Below, in pieces: positions 36,761-49,423 of a DNA stretch of 64,000 bases. Location of the stretch: assembly GCA_026182355.1 (NCBI GenBank), contig JAPFBL010000069.1, positions 1,276,001 through 1,340,000 on the forward strand. Direction: 5' to 3'. The notes beneath the pieces were generated by a model. That model searched no databases and had not been told where the DNA came from. It worked only from the letters and a program-made list of their open reading frames with translations. This stretch comes from Hermatobates lingyangjiaoensis (taxonomy: Eukaryota > Arthropoda > Insecta > Hemiptera > Hermatobatidae). A program made the translations under genes and the position numbers. Position 1 is the stretch's first letter; every line of letters begins with the position of its first letter.

Positions 36761-38574
36761 CAAAACGAAAAAAAAATTTCTAAAATTAAAGTAGATAAAA
36801 TTTTGTTTCTTTAATAAACTTATTTATTTGATTACCTTTTTCGTAATTTTTCTTAAGAAAACGAAGTTAATTATAAAATGTTACACAGGTTTGTTCAGTC
36901 ACCGCGATTTCTATAACAGACATAAGGAATGAAAAACATAAGGATCTAAAGAGATGAAATAGACACAAGTATAGAGAGTGTTTGTTATTGTGTGATTGAG
37001 TTTCATACTGGGTATTCTCATTGAGAGCATATTTCTAATTGATATCTGTTAGCTTTTTTGTAATAATATTTTTTAATGCAACTTGCTATTGGTGCAAACA
37101 TGACTGATTTATAGCCAAGAGATGTTATTTTTCTTAAAGGTTTGCACTCGGTTAAATACAAAAGATTTAAAGCTGTTTGCATGAATCAAGTGTTATGTAC
37201 TTGGGCAGTAATTAAGGAATGTGTTTGCGGAAATTTGTTGTTGTGCAGACTAAGGACGGACCACTTCGCTGCCGAGTGGTAAGTTTTCAGGCTCTAGTGA
37301 GAGGCAACTCTGGGTGTTTTCTAAAACTGTAGCCGCGACATCGAGGCGCTCCTCTCCGCTTCAATTAATCTGTTATCGGTTGACGCTGGTAAACAGAGCT
37401 TTGCGAAAACAACCCTCGTTCCGCTGACTAGGCCCCACCCCTCTTCTACTAACTCTGCTTTTCGTTTGAACTTTCCTTTCTCCCTACACTTGTCCCAAGC
37501 ACTCCCGTATTCCTCTCAAATAAATTTAATTTCCTTTCTAACATATCGAGATTGGAAAGCACTCATTGATTCAATATAACCTTCTAAAGAATTATACGAA
37601 GCTATCCAATTTACTAATCTTCTACATCGCAGTATTACTACTAAAGGATTTCAGAAGGAAGATGAATTTGAATATGTCGTAAGCATCATTGACCCACAAA
37701 ATCTATAATGTTGAATTAAAAAATCATGCACTTCTTGATCTATATATAATAGAGTATTGGATCAGTCATTTACTCCTACTGATACATATTATATAAGCCT
37801 TACTTGTAATCTACTTATTATTATTTATTAGTAGATTTATTTTTATTATTACTACATTATTTATAATAATATAATACGTATAATAATAATAAATTTATAA
37901 TAATATAATATTTATAATAAAAAACTATTATTTTTATTTATTTTATTATTAATTTATTTTTAAAAGAAAATGCTTTCTTTTTTTTTCATGTTTCATATCA
38001 TCAGAGAATATTTCATGTATTTCAAAAAAAAAATCTGTTGTTTTTTTGGGGCCCTCATAGCTTAGCACCCTATAGTTTCCCTAGTGTCATATCAACTGAA
38101 TATATAATTTATCTCCTTTATTTTTTTTTGTATTTTAAATGTTTTTTGTTCTCCAGATCACAAAATAATCTACGATTTGTACAATAATATTTTTATTAAT
38201 ACTAAAAAGAAATCAAAAATGAGCTTAAAAAAATAAATATTGAAAATGGTTTTATATTAAACTATAGTAACATTAAATAATACTAAGAAAAGAATGTCAT
38301 CTGACTAAAGAAATTTACATAAAAACTTCGAAATTTTCATTTTAGATGGAGGTATCACAATATAATACATAACATAGACTCAGACTTTAGTTGTATTGAT
38401 AAACTAAAGGCTTATTAAATTAGGGAATTGATTAACATAAATTCAGATTGTTCAAAAATATTAAAACTTTGATATATTTAAGTATTTAATTTATTGAACA
38501 TTTTTTTTCTTAAATTATATTGTTCAAATTGATTCTGATTTCACCTGTTATCTCACCCTTTTAGGGTATAGTGT
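36761..38574. other. No gene recognised; GC-richer patch at 37240-37480
   Basis: 37240-37480 has more GC and CpG than its flanks (GCCGCGACATCGAGGCGCTC). It shows no open frame or RNA fold that I recognise. The rest is AT-rich, with ATT/TAT low complexity at 37800-37940. Confidence 0.35.
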
Positions 38575-38709
38575 AGTGCTAACAGCTAGAGTACTTGCCG
38601 TTAGTACAGTCGAATTCAGATTCGAATTTTAGCTATAGCACCAGATTTTTCATGTAAAAATAGAAAATCTTGTAATAGCAAAGCTTAAAAAAGACCTGTT
38701 GGTCTGGAG
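38575..38709 (+). mobile_element. SINE copy S3, 5' part (split by a MITE)
   Basis: A-box-like TAGTGCTAACAGCTAGAGTA and B-box-like AGATTCGAATTTTAG. The copy continues after the hAT MITE at 39113 with GTCTGGAGTCTGTACGATG, matching S1 (CTCTGGAGCCTGTACAATG). The last 8 bp before the MITE are its target-site duplication. Confidence 0.7.
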
Positions 38710-39112
38710 CAGAGGTGAGGAACCTTCTTGGAATAAAGGCCATTTTAGCACCGTCCACTTTCCCAAAAGGCCACCATGAAGGGATAAGCAAATTCTTATA
38801 TAGTAGTATTATTGTAAAATTCTTGAATCTATCATTCTATTACTCTATCAGTGCATCTTAAACTGTTTCGCATTTTTCAAAAGATTCAGCAGTATCCTCA
38901 TTGCTTTCGTTAATTACCTTTGTTAACTAAGGAGAATGATTTTCTAAAAGCTTAGACTTTTCAAGTAATGATTCATGAATAGTCTTCTTCCTAATTGCCA
39001 GAATTGTAATTCTTTATATTTTGAAAAATGTTTCTTAACAAACCACAGAAGGCCGCATTTCATGGTTTAAAAGGTCACATATGGCCTTAAGGCCGCAGGT
39101 TCCCCACGCCTG
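38710..39112. mobile_element. Non-autonomous hAT element (MITE), 403 bp, in a SINE
   Basis: The left end CAGAGGTGAGGAACCTTCTT and the right end, complement of CAGGCGTGGGGAACCTGCGG, are hAT-type terminal repeats. It is flanked by a perfect 8-bp duplication, GTCTGGAG, at 38702-38709 and 39113-39120. The interior has GGCC-rich subterminal blocks, no coding frame and AT-rich sequence. Because it splits a SINE whose sequence resumes exactly after the duplication, its boundaries are certain to the base. Confidence 0.95.
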
Positions 39113-39200
39113 GTCTGGAGTCTGTACGATGTCAGATACTCGTAAAAGATTTCTGTTTTAAATACACTTAAGTGACTCAAAATGTAGGGCACTGGATGTA
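39113..39200 (+). mobile_element. SINE copy S3, 3' part
   Basis: It resumes at GTCTGGAGTCTGTACGATGT, then CAGATACTCG and a CTCAAAATGTAGGGCACTGG tail corresponding to the S1 3' region. Confidence 0.65.
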
Positions 39201-39529
39201 GATTCAACCCGGTAATATATATGGCCTATTACCAAAAAGGGTGCCAAATTATAAATGAACCACACTTCCAGCCTCCCCTCAAACAGCAGTAAAAGTGAAA
39301 ACCTATAAGTGTGTCCATTGGAAACAAACAACTTGTTCCTATTCGTCATTGATTCAAAAATATACCATATCACATACCCAACAGGTTATAAATAATTCCC
39401 AAATAATATAATTACAGAGAGGGATTTATTTCATTTTTTCGTTCTTTTTTTAAATTTTCTTTCTAATTTCCATTTTGACTTCTTCATTTTCACTCACTTC
39501 ACAATTAGTTTTCTTTGCTTCACTTCCAC

Positions 39530-39595
39530 TCGTTCCATTACAATCACTATGAGACTCTTCATCGTACATCGAATCTCAAGCAAATCTTATATCCC
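39530..39595 (+). repeat. Interspersed repeat K, copy 1
   Basis: GAGACTCTTCATCGTACATC and TCTCAAGCAAATCTTA match 43205-43270 (GAGACGCTTCATCGTACATC). Pyrimidine-rich sequence precedes both. Confidence 0.55.
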
Positions 39596-40330
39596 AAACC
39601 GGATACAATTCGAGCTCGAAATCGAAGAAGTATTTATAAAATTACGAGTGTATTTGTTGTAAAGTTGATTGTGAGCCATTCGAAGTTGTTCATTTAAATT
39701 AGTTTGCTATAAAACCGAAGGTAGTGTCTCAAGGGAATGAAAGGAGATTCTAAACATATACGATGAAACGTCACCCTTGAACAGAAAGTGTTCTTGGATT
39801 TCGACTAGGGACAGTAGTAAAGCAGTGATCTCGAGAAGCACGTGTAACTTTACGACGGGAAGCTGTTGCCTCCTGCAGTAATTGGAACCAAACACATGAT
39901 TCCAGGAAGCCCTTGACTTTATGTGAACCATTCCTCCACAGGTCACTGCACCAAAGAGATTAACAACTCAGCAACAAGGTCATTATTTTTACTTCGAATG
40001 ACTAATATGAATAAAACGTAACAGACAATTATCTGAACTGATGGCTGTTCAGCTTGCGAGAACACGTTTATTCACATATAAACACATAAAAGTATTTTTT
40101 TTTTATCATCATATCTAGTATGCCGTTTTATCTTGCGTTGTGGTTTCATTGGTGCAAGATAGAGATATAGATAGTTCTTCAGTAGGCAAATTGTCTTTTT
40201 AAAATACCACTCCTGCTCTTGACGATCAATTACTGAATGTTTTGGAACAATTTGATTGTTCCAAAACATTCAAAAAGTGATTTAATCTGTCATGTTCATT
40301 GATTCTCTTGACATATAAATATATATATAT

Positions 40331-40610
40331 TCAGGTAACTCACCACAAATGAATGAAGATAGTCGCTCTGAGGCCTTTCGTTTTCACATTGTCAGAGAAC
40401 AAGTGAATACAAGTTGTAGGCAGGTTATGAATTTTGATTTAAAGTTGGATTAAGATTGGCAACACTTAAGATAGATATTAAGATATTACCATGTTAATAT
40501 TAAGATAGATTCATAACCTGCCTACAACTCGTATTCAATTGCTCTCTGACGACGTGAAAACGAAAGGCCTCAGAGCGACTATCTTCATTCATTTGTGGTG
40601 AGTTACCTGG
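40331..40610. repeat. Foldback F with two hammerhead-like arms
   Basis: 100-bp arms (40331-40430 and 40511-40610) around an 80-bp spacer. The right arm on plus at 40545-40573 reads CTGACGA / C / GT-GAAA-AC / GAAA / AGGCCT / C. The left arm on minus reads CTGACAA in the same place and keeps GAAA-AGGCCT-C. Stem II is minimal. The arms begin right after a TA tract. Confidence 0.85.
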
Positions 40611-40769
40611 ATATTTATATCACGTGTTATTGTGACAATTTTGTATATATAAAATTTCAGTGTATATATATGTATATTTGGGGAACAGTCCTTCATTTAA
40701 TCTCACGTATATATATATACATCGAACGGTAACAAGAAAAGAATACTTAGAAGCAACACACACTCACTT

Positions 40770-40796
40770 CAATATTACGACCTCATTGTCATCTAG
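40770..40796 (-). ncRNA. Hammerhead-like motif J1 (degenerate)
   Basis: On minus, CTAGATGACAATGAGGTCGT then AATATTG. There is one extra base in the first box, and GAAA is changed to GTAA. It lies upstream of a TA tract. Confidence 0.4.
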
Positions 40797-40914
40797 AGAA
40801 TGAGAAGAAGTTGAAGGGTATATATATATATATACTAATTAAATGAAACGATTCCACGAACTAAATAAACTACATAGACAAAAATAACACACAGAAATAA
40901 AACAGAAACTCACT

Positions 40915-40941
40915 ATTACATTTCTATGGCCTCGTCATCAG
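40915..40941 (-). ncRNA. Hammerhead-like motif J2 (degenerate)
   Basis: On minus, canonical CTGATGA, spacer C, GAGGCC and then GAAATGTAAT. Stem II pairing is disrupted on its 3' side. The GTGAGTTTCTGTTT flank is shared with J3. Confidence 0.45.
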
Positions 40942-41077
40942 TAAGATAGAAACGTGTCGATCCGCAGTCAGACCACGAACACGGCAGTGGTATACATATA
41001 TTCCACTGACATCCAAACTACAGAAAAAAAGTCATAAGAAGAACTAACACCATTCTATCAAGGAACAATAAATACAA

Positions 41078-41080
<3 letters not shown>

Positions 41081-41134
<54 letters not shown>
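41081..41134. repeat. Compound (CA)n-(TA)n microsatellite
   Basis: The same CA-then-TA order as at 5124-5186. Confidence 0.95.
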
Positions 41135-41138
<4 letters not shown>

Positions 41139-42502
41139 AAGCATAAAATACTATATATCAATATATCATCAAGAAAATATTACATATATGTTTTCGAAAC
41201 CTTTGATTCATCAAGAATTTTTTTTCACAAATTCAATACATTAGTTTGAATAAAATGAAAAATATTCAAGTATGATAAAATGCAGTTAACATTGTTTATC
41301 ATAAGTAAGAATTGTCAAGTTGAATGAATAACTGCCGTAGTTAAATTTGCATTGTGATCACTCCAAATTTTCATTAAAAATAAGTTATTTATAATGTTCC
41401 TTCAAACTGATGATTTACAGTTCACCTTTTCTGTACGTTCAAACAAACTTTTTCGTAAAAATAGTCTCAACATCCTTACTCAATCGTAGAATTACATGAA
41501 GTATGCCGGATTGAAAGTCAAAAACCATTACAAAATTCAAGGGATGAAAAACTAATTATTATAAATGACTCGTTCATGTTAAAAAAATTCGACTCAATTA
41601 CATTGTCTGCAGATAGAGAAAATTGGTTATTACCTGTTTAGTTATCAGTGAAGAGGTGGAAAGATTTGATTTACACGGAGTAATGGCGGACAATAATTAC
41701 CAAGAAGAGATCTAGCAGAAGGTTAATCTCGCCTTGTAGGGCTATGGTTCATGGGTTATTTGAGCATTAGAAAGAGCCAGTATTAGGCAATTAATTGAAA
41801 TCGTGATGGTGGCTCGCACTGAGAGCTAAAGAGGGGATATCCTTGAACTTCTCAAGCCGCCTGGCACAGGGGACGCCGTCATCCTAGGCCATGCGACACC
41901 GCTTCAATTATCCTAAATCTCAATCATTAGAACCTATAAAGATCAGAGAAGAGATACATTTTTTAAGAAATATCAAACGAGATTTGTTTATTATGTTGAA
42001 CAAGAAAAAAAAGGCCGGCTCATTATTTAAAACATTTGTAACCAGACAGTCAAAATTAAGTAGCACTTGACTGCGGATGGTACCCAATACACGAAATAAT
42101 GGTTGTCTGTGAATCGGATCCTAGTGTCTCACGCAAAAATGAAGCAAACCAAAAATCTAGAGTAGTCTGTATATAACTTCACTTTTTAAATAACAAATAT
42201 TTTAGTTGTGATTATAATAATTGTAATAAAAAAATTATTGTGTCAAAATCCAACTTTTATACATATACATCTTTTATGAGTACAAAAAAGTTCTTCAATG
42301 ATATAATAGAATCCTATTCAATCTAAAATGTCATAGTTTTACGAAATCATGAGTCATTTGACCTATTTTATAGACTTGCTGGAAATCTTGATTTTAATAA
42401 TTTTTCTAATCGTAATAAGGTACGTAATATGTTAATTACAAACCTTGCTAGGGAGTTGAAATGCAGTGATTTTTATAAAATTTTGTATAAGAAAATTTAT
42501 TT
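41135..42502. other. AT-rich stretch, nothing supported
   Basis: 41700-41930 is slightly GC-richer with no frame. 42350-42500 shows a possible short peptide (NLARELKCSDFYKI), perhaps PLE-related, but this is too weak to annotate. Confidence 0.35.
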
Positions 42503-42737
42503 CAGGGTGAAAAGCTAATGAAATAGTCTCCTCATACAGATATTTAATAGTATAAACAACGCGTTTGGAACGCGAAGTGTTCTTCTTCAGGCATTAACTA
42601 AGGGTGAGTGTCAGTTTTAACCACAGACACTCACCCTTAGTTAATGCCTGAAGAAGAACGCTGCGTGTTTGAAATGCATTGTTTATACTATTACATTTCT
42701 ATATGTGGAGACTATTTCATTTGCTTTTTTACCCTAC
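42503..42737. repeat. Foldback E with hammerhead-like arms
   Basis: Arms 42503-42612 and 42626-42737 around a 13-bp loop. The right arm on plus at 42649-42679 reads CTGAAGA / A / GAACGC-TGC-GTGTTT / GAAA / ATGCAT / T: a full 6-bp stem II, an intact GAAA box and an ATGCAT palindrome. The left arm on minus keeps CTGAAGA-A-GAAC but has lost GAAA (CCAAA). It lies 48 bp upstream of a PLE endonuclease fragment on the same strand. Confidence 0.85.
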
Positions 42738-42784
42738 AATGAGTAAATACCACATAATAACTGAATGAACTACCTTAGAATTAG

Positions 42785-43060
42785 AAAATTTATATTGGTC
42801 AAACTGGAAAAGATTTAAAACACGTCTGAAACAACGTATCTAAAGGTGAAAAAAAGCAGGGCAGTATTCTTGGATTTAAATAATGAGAATGATTAAATAA
42901 ATTAGGCAGAAGATAAAATAATTGCATATGATAGATTGGTGTTGCTAAGAAATATTAACGCATCTTCTTTGATTAAGTTTAATAAATCAAATATAACAAA
43001 CATTGGTAATGGTTTATCCAAGCTGGACTCGGTGCTGACAAGAGCAATACTTCTCTTTGT
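42785..43060 (+). pseudogene. Second PLE: GIY-YIG endonuclease fragment
   Basis: From 42785 it reads KIYIGQTGKDLKTRLKQR and then a stop. The Y-I-G, a conserved Arg and the L-K-x-H-like position match the N-terminal half of a GIY-YIG domain. In a later frame it has NENDxIN, IIAYDRLVLLRNINASSLIK and then NITNIGNGLSKLDSVL, the order H-I-N-W..R-x-x-x-E-S-x-x-I..N-x-G..L-D of PLE C-termini. It differs clearly from the 19.7 kb endonuclease (TYVGSTTTT), so it comes from another PLE lineage. The catalytic Glu of the R-x-x-x-E position reads Ala (INAS). RT is absent. Confidence 0.75.
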
Positions 43061-43204
43061 CTCTCAGGGTATGCAGCTCACACATAATTTCTTATTAAAC
43101 TCATTTGCTTACTCTAATTTACCTTCCCAGCCTTTTGTTTCCTTTCTTACACCTTAAACCCTTCAAAGTACCTGTCTTGTGTTCCTTCCTTCTCAATACA
43201 CCAG

Positions 43205-43270
43205 ATCTTACAGGTCATTAGGATCACTGTGAGACGCTTCATCGTACATCGTATCTCGAGCAAATCTTAG
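43205..43270 (+). repeat. Interspersed repeat K, copy 2
   Basis: See 39530-39595. It ends at CTCGAGCAAATCTTAG. Confidence 0.55.
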
Positions 43271-43369
43271 ACTGTAAAGACAAATTTTGCTTCATACTTT
43301 ACGTCTTATATTAAATTATTCCTATGTCGGTACGTTTTTAAGTCGAAGTACCACTATATTACTCTCTAT

Positions 43370-43583
43370 CAATAATCAAACCACAATAAGAAATGGGAAA
43401 ACAAGACCAAGATCCCTCAACCGTAACAAGCGGTCTTCATCAGAGTCAAAAACCCAACTGGGTTGGGTTTTTGACTCTGACAAAGACCGCTTGTTACGGT
43501 TGAGGGATCTTGGTCTTGTTTTCCCATTTCTTATTGTGGTTTGATCATTGATTGTTGTTTCACGTGTTTATGTGAAATCTTTT
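43370..43583 (-). mobile_element. Foldback element A6 with 13-bp target-site duplication
   Basis: Perfect 13-bp direct repeats TATTACTCTCTAT flank it at 43357-43369 and 43584-43596. On minus it starts AAAAGATTTCACATAAACAC and ends TTTGATTATTG, the same termini as A14. The arms meet at CCCAACTGGGTTGGG. Both arms share a private change that turns GAAAGATC into GAGGGATC, destroying the GAAA box in each arm. 214 bp. Confidence 0.95.
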
Positions 43584-46500
43584 TATTACTCTCTATATAC
43601 AGCAAACTCATGAAATATGTACACAAAGACGATACCTAATCCAAAATTTAATGTTTATTTAATCACCTGATATAAAATAAAGTAGTAGCTGTATTGTCGT
43701 AAGAACAAACTATCTATTCTATGCTCCAATGTTACCAAAAAAATGGAGTTTTTAAACACTCCAAGAACTAAACATCTGAAAATTAAATATTTTAAAGGGT
43801 GCAACAAATAATTTTATTTCAACACTTTCACTAACCATCAATGCTTCTCTCAAGAGAGCTTCAGCAAATATATAGCGGCTTGCTTTGGATTTAATAGTTT
43901 TAAAAAATTTGTTTATTTCTTCATATCGTACTGAATCATTAATATATTTCCAAATTTCTTTTATTAAAGAAAATATTATGTTCGATTTTATTCTGATTAA
44001 AAAGTTTGAAATTAATGTAAAAAAATCTAACAAGTACAGTATTTCGCACATTATTTGAAGTTCAGTTTTTAGGGGATTTTTTGTCATTTTGCCATTTGTA
44101 GACTCGGAATTTTTCCAATTTTTTTTAGAGCTTACCAAAAAGTTCGAAATTAATGTAAAAAAATCTAAAAAGTACAGTATTTTGCACAATATTTCAAGAT
44201 CGGTCTTCAGGTTTTTTATTTTTTGCCATTTCCAGACGCGGAATTTTTCGAAATTTTTTTACAGCTTACCAATATTAGGATATTTTTTTTTTACAAAATG
44301 CCATTGCTATTTATTTAGCCACTTATTGTGAAAAAATATCCTACAATCATAGAATGTACCATAACGTCTTTTGCATCCATGTAATTTAAAAAAAAAAACA
44401 CTATGCATATACTCATAAAGATATTATTTTGGGTATGATTGTGTTATGATCCGTTAAATGGTGTAACCTATATCGTGTTAACAAGTTTTTGGAATCAATT
44501 ACAAATGAAATGTTTGTATTTTATTACAGAAAATACCTTTCATGTTGTTCTAAAACTGAAAGATTTTTTTTAAAGTTATTTCATCTTTAATTCCACAATA
44601 ATCCCAATATTTGAACAGTAAAGAAGTAGTAATTTAGAGGTAAAAAATATTTTTACTAATTAAAATCAATACATGATAATTAGCTTAGGGAGCAACAGGT
44701 TGATTGTTCCGATGGTTGGTGTAAACTAAGTGACAATACCAACGTAATTAGCCAAAGGAGGAGCCATAATAGTACCCATGACAGTGTATCTGGTTTAAAG
44801 GTAATAGATACTTTCAAACCGAAGGATATTGTGTATCAAAACAATTTGGCTTAAGAAATTAGTGGAAGGAATAATAATGGGAAATTTTGTGATCAAATTT
44901 CTTTCAAAAGGAATTGAAATTCATTTATTCAAATTCATTTATCAAAAGGAATTGAATCCCTCATCGTGATCAATATTAGTCTACAGGGAGTTGATATAGA
45001 TTCCAACAATGAGTCGGGAATAGGAAAGGGTGGGTGATAGAGTTAGAAAGAGGTTTTCCTCCTTCCACCTCTACACCTTTGACTTCCATGCATTCCCTAT
45101 TCGCAGGTTCTATGGATGACACTTCCCTTTATACACTTCATTGATTACACTAAGAGATCACACAATCTTCAAAATCTCTTCGATAACAGAATTTCACTCT
45201 TACTCCTATCATTAATTTCCTAATTTCTATTCTCCCATATTTTCAGAAACGTAATCACTTTCGATTTAATGCTTGCTAAATATCGTTCATTGATAATTTA
45301 ATTTGAACTACAAAACTAACCTAGACTCAATTTATTTTAACTATTTTACCACACAGTGGAATTTTCAAGTTGGCATATATTTCCCATACTGTATCTATTC
45401 TATATACTGTTTATACTTGTATTCATATACTTTCATATATTTTCCCTACTACATATTTCCAAAATAATCTCCCGGATTCAATCACTGACCCTTTAACTGT
45501 GAAGGAATATTTAAGTGTAGTTTCACTCATTGGAGACCCAACTGTCTCCAACCGTATCTAACCATCACTTCGCAAGTGCGCTTGGTGTTCCTATCTCAAC
45601 TCAACTGATGACGGTTCAACCGAAAATTAGAGACAGTAGATGTGCTGCTATCATTATTATGTGTCTATAATTTACTATGAAACACTGAGCAGAAAAAGAG
45701 AAACATTTCTCTGTCATATAATAAATAAAGATGTTAAACAAAACGTTTTATGTGTACTATTCATTCAATTTCAGGAACTCTGGTAAAGAAAAAAGAAATT
45801 TTTGATAAATAGATGAAAATAATGGAGTTGCCAGCACTAAACTTTACTGTAAGCAAAAGCAGTATCAATCTAATTGATTATAAATTTAATTAATTAATTA
45901 AATTAAATGTGAAAATTACATAAAAGTTTACCGTACTTTGTGATAAACCTATTATTAAAGTCTTTGACAGTCAATTAAATCCAATTATTTAATTTAATGC
46001 ATTCAATGATTTAATCATTTATTTTAATGAAGAAATCTCCATATTGCCAATTATAACGAAAATGTAATCATCGTTATGGCACTTTAAAAAATATTGATGA
46101 GTGATAATTAAAATTAGAAACACTCATTGAATAATATTTTTAATCAAATCATGAAAGGGAATCATTAGTCAGAGGGAGTATAGTTGAATGCATTATCGAT
46201 GCATGCGGTAGAGTTTACATTGTTAGTTATATTCTCAATTTGGCTTGGTAATTATTTGACAAAGTTAATACAAAGTAATAAGTTAAAAAGTGAAGTTAGA
46301 AGAAAATAAACTTTTTTTAATTGTATTTAAATTAAAATAAGTAGAACTTATAACCAAAACTTAATAGTAATTTCTTTTAATATTATATTACCTTATTTAA
46401 AAAAAAAATAATTTAGAAGTAATGTTGATATGAAATACGATAAAATATTTGTTTCCTTAAGTTAAAATACTAAGAAATTCCAGTCCATACTTCTCATAGA

Positions 46501-49369
46501 TCGAATTACAGTAAGAGAAGATATTTGTTGGGCGTTGTTCAAAATGAGTCTATGAAATCATTTTTTTTTCTATCATAATCTGTATATCTTAATCAACGTA
46601 AAGTTAGGGCCCAGTGGCAATCTACTCACCTCTGGACTGTAGCTTTGTGCTTCAATATACACTGAATAAACATATTCATTCCGGCAAAATATTTATCGAC
46701 GTCTAAACCGCAGCAAGAAAGCAGAAAAAAGACTAAGATCATTTAGCCGAACCAAGCGGTCTTTGTCAGAGTCCGACTGATATTATAAATCCTGAGACAC
46801 ACAGAATATCGTGTACATTCTTTCTATGCATTTATTTTATGGAATTTTAAATTTTGTTCTCGTGAACTATACTGTCATGCGTTTTGTTTCTCATGTAATT
46901 ACCTTTTCTTTTATACTTAATTCTTTACTTCTTCGTTGAATTTCTAAATTTTGAAATGAGTTTTTGTTCATGTTTTTCTTGTGTTCGAAAATATAAGTTT
47001 AATCAGCTAGAAGGATAAGAAGTTTATTATGCAAGAATTGATCGGTTTTTAAGTCCAAATCATACTTTTTAAATAAATGCTATGGTTTTTTAAAAAAAAA
47101 ATCTGGAGTGACCTACACTCAACTTTACTTTTTGTTTTATTTTGTATTTTATTCCAGCATGTTCCACTGTGTATTACATGCTTCATCGTCAAGTTGTACA
47201 CAATACTCTTTCATTAACACAACAAAATACTTATTTTAACTTATTTTACATTCATTCATAATTCAACATTATATTTTTTTTTAAATGTCTATACTATACA
47301 AGAAATTTATAAATTCTTTATAATAACATTTTTTAATTAATGAGGAAGGCCTAACGGGCCACTCCTCTCCACAAACCAAGACCTTACGTACGAGTATAAG
47401 AGCCAGTCTTTTGTGGTTCCCTCAAACAGCACTCATACACCAAGTGTCTCCACGTTACATGGGCATGATGGACTAGGAGCTATTTTCAACCTGCTCAGGT
47501 ATTCTTTAAATGGCCCATGTCCTGTCATATATTGATCAACTTTACTATAAGTAAACTTAATATCAAACACTTGTATTAAGTAAACTTAATAGAGACTTCA
47601 TAAAACGACTTCTGGGTCCTGAAAACATATAATTCAGTCAAAATCGCGAGATCGAATTTTTTCAAAAAACACTTTACTTATAGTTAAGTAATAAAATGTT
47701 ATAAAAATTGAATTTGAACATAGAAAAATGACTTGTTTGTGATAAATAATTCTTTATAGTTTTTCACTATATTATAATAGTTAAGTTATTTATAGCTATT
47801 GTAGAACCTGAATAATAAAGTATAATTTTTAAAATTTAACTATTTAATAATAAGAAAATCAAATCAGGGAATAGAATATAACAAGTAAGAAGTATAAATA
47901 ATCTGGCTGAATATCGACTTTCATTCCCCATATTAATTCCTTTATTATATAAAACCTTCCAAGATTGCGGGAAATACATCGTCTCCTTTCATAAATTAGA
48001 CCGCATAATTTTATTAAAAAGTGCATTTATATATCTTCCGTTAAATTGATTGGCTGCAAGTAGTTCGATATTAACCAATGAGAAATGGTCTTTTGATGCT
48101 TTATCGGATTACCCTAATGAATCCTCTTAAGTTAACTGACTTCTATGTAACTGACTGAGGGTCTTGAAAGCTATACGAGGGTAACTGCACGCATTGCTCG
48201 TCTCTCAATTGACGCTAATTATATTCTCATGCAACTTCAATAAATTGTTTACCTACATAACAAATCAAGTCTTCCCTGCCTATTAACAAATAATAATATA
48301 AATACACTGGCAATACATTACTGAAATATAAGAATTTATTGCGTAATACTTTAAAAAAGGATTCTGAAATTAATATATAAAACAAAATTGATGTATAAAA
48401 AAATAATATTTTTGTTTTTTAAAAATATTTCAAAATATTATAACAGATATCATTATTGGATGTTTGTGTATCTCATATGATATTTCATATTGTATTTTAC
48501 ACAATTATTTATAGAATAGGATTCAAAAAACATAAGAGACAACAAAAAACATATCAACTCTGAGAAATAAATAATAATGAACCACTAGAAGAAATTTCAA
48601 AATATGATTAAAATCGTTCAACTAAAACGTGGCCGTTATTTTTTTAAAATTATTTTTATTTTAATTCATTTTTGAATACCATCTTTTCAACTTCTGACCT
48701 TAATAAAAATCTGTAGTTGTTTGAAAGCTTTTAGTCTCATTTATTAATGTCGTACTTTAGTGTAGGTATACAATAAAACACAAAAAGGAGACTAACACTC
48801 ACAATTCTTAATCAACTCAGCTTACTGGCCTACTTTAGGAGCGGAGAAAAAGAAAACACAAAAGTGAAGCGTGAAAGCCTTTACGGACTGATACAAAGTT
48901 ACATATATATATATACTGGGTGTGTTCTCAAATCGGGATTCGGTCAATTTTCTAGGATAAAAAATCAAACTCTCGTTGCCAACGTTTTGGTTTTATTTAA
49001 AACCTTTTCCATAGACCTTTGAAAATATTCAAATATTTCAAAGGCCTATGGAAAAGGTTTTAAATAAAACCAAAACGTTGGCAACGAGAGTTTGATTTTT
49101 TATCCTAGAAAATTGACCGTATCCCGATTAGAGAACACACCTATTCTATTAAACGGTCGATATATTATTGAATGTGCTATATATATATATATAAAGATTT
49201 CACATACACACGTGAAATAACAATTAACTACGATATGAAATGAAAAACAAGACTAAGATCTTTCAATAGTAACTAGCGGTCTTCGTTAGAGTCCGTTAAC
49301 TCTGTTAACGCTTGTTACGGTTGAAAGATCTTAGTCTTGTTTTCCCATTTCATATTTTGGTTTGATCAT

Positions 49370-49423
<54 letters not shown>
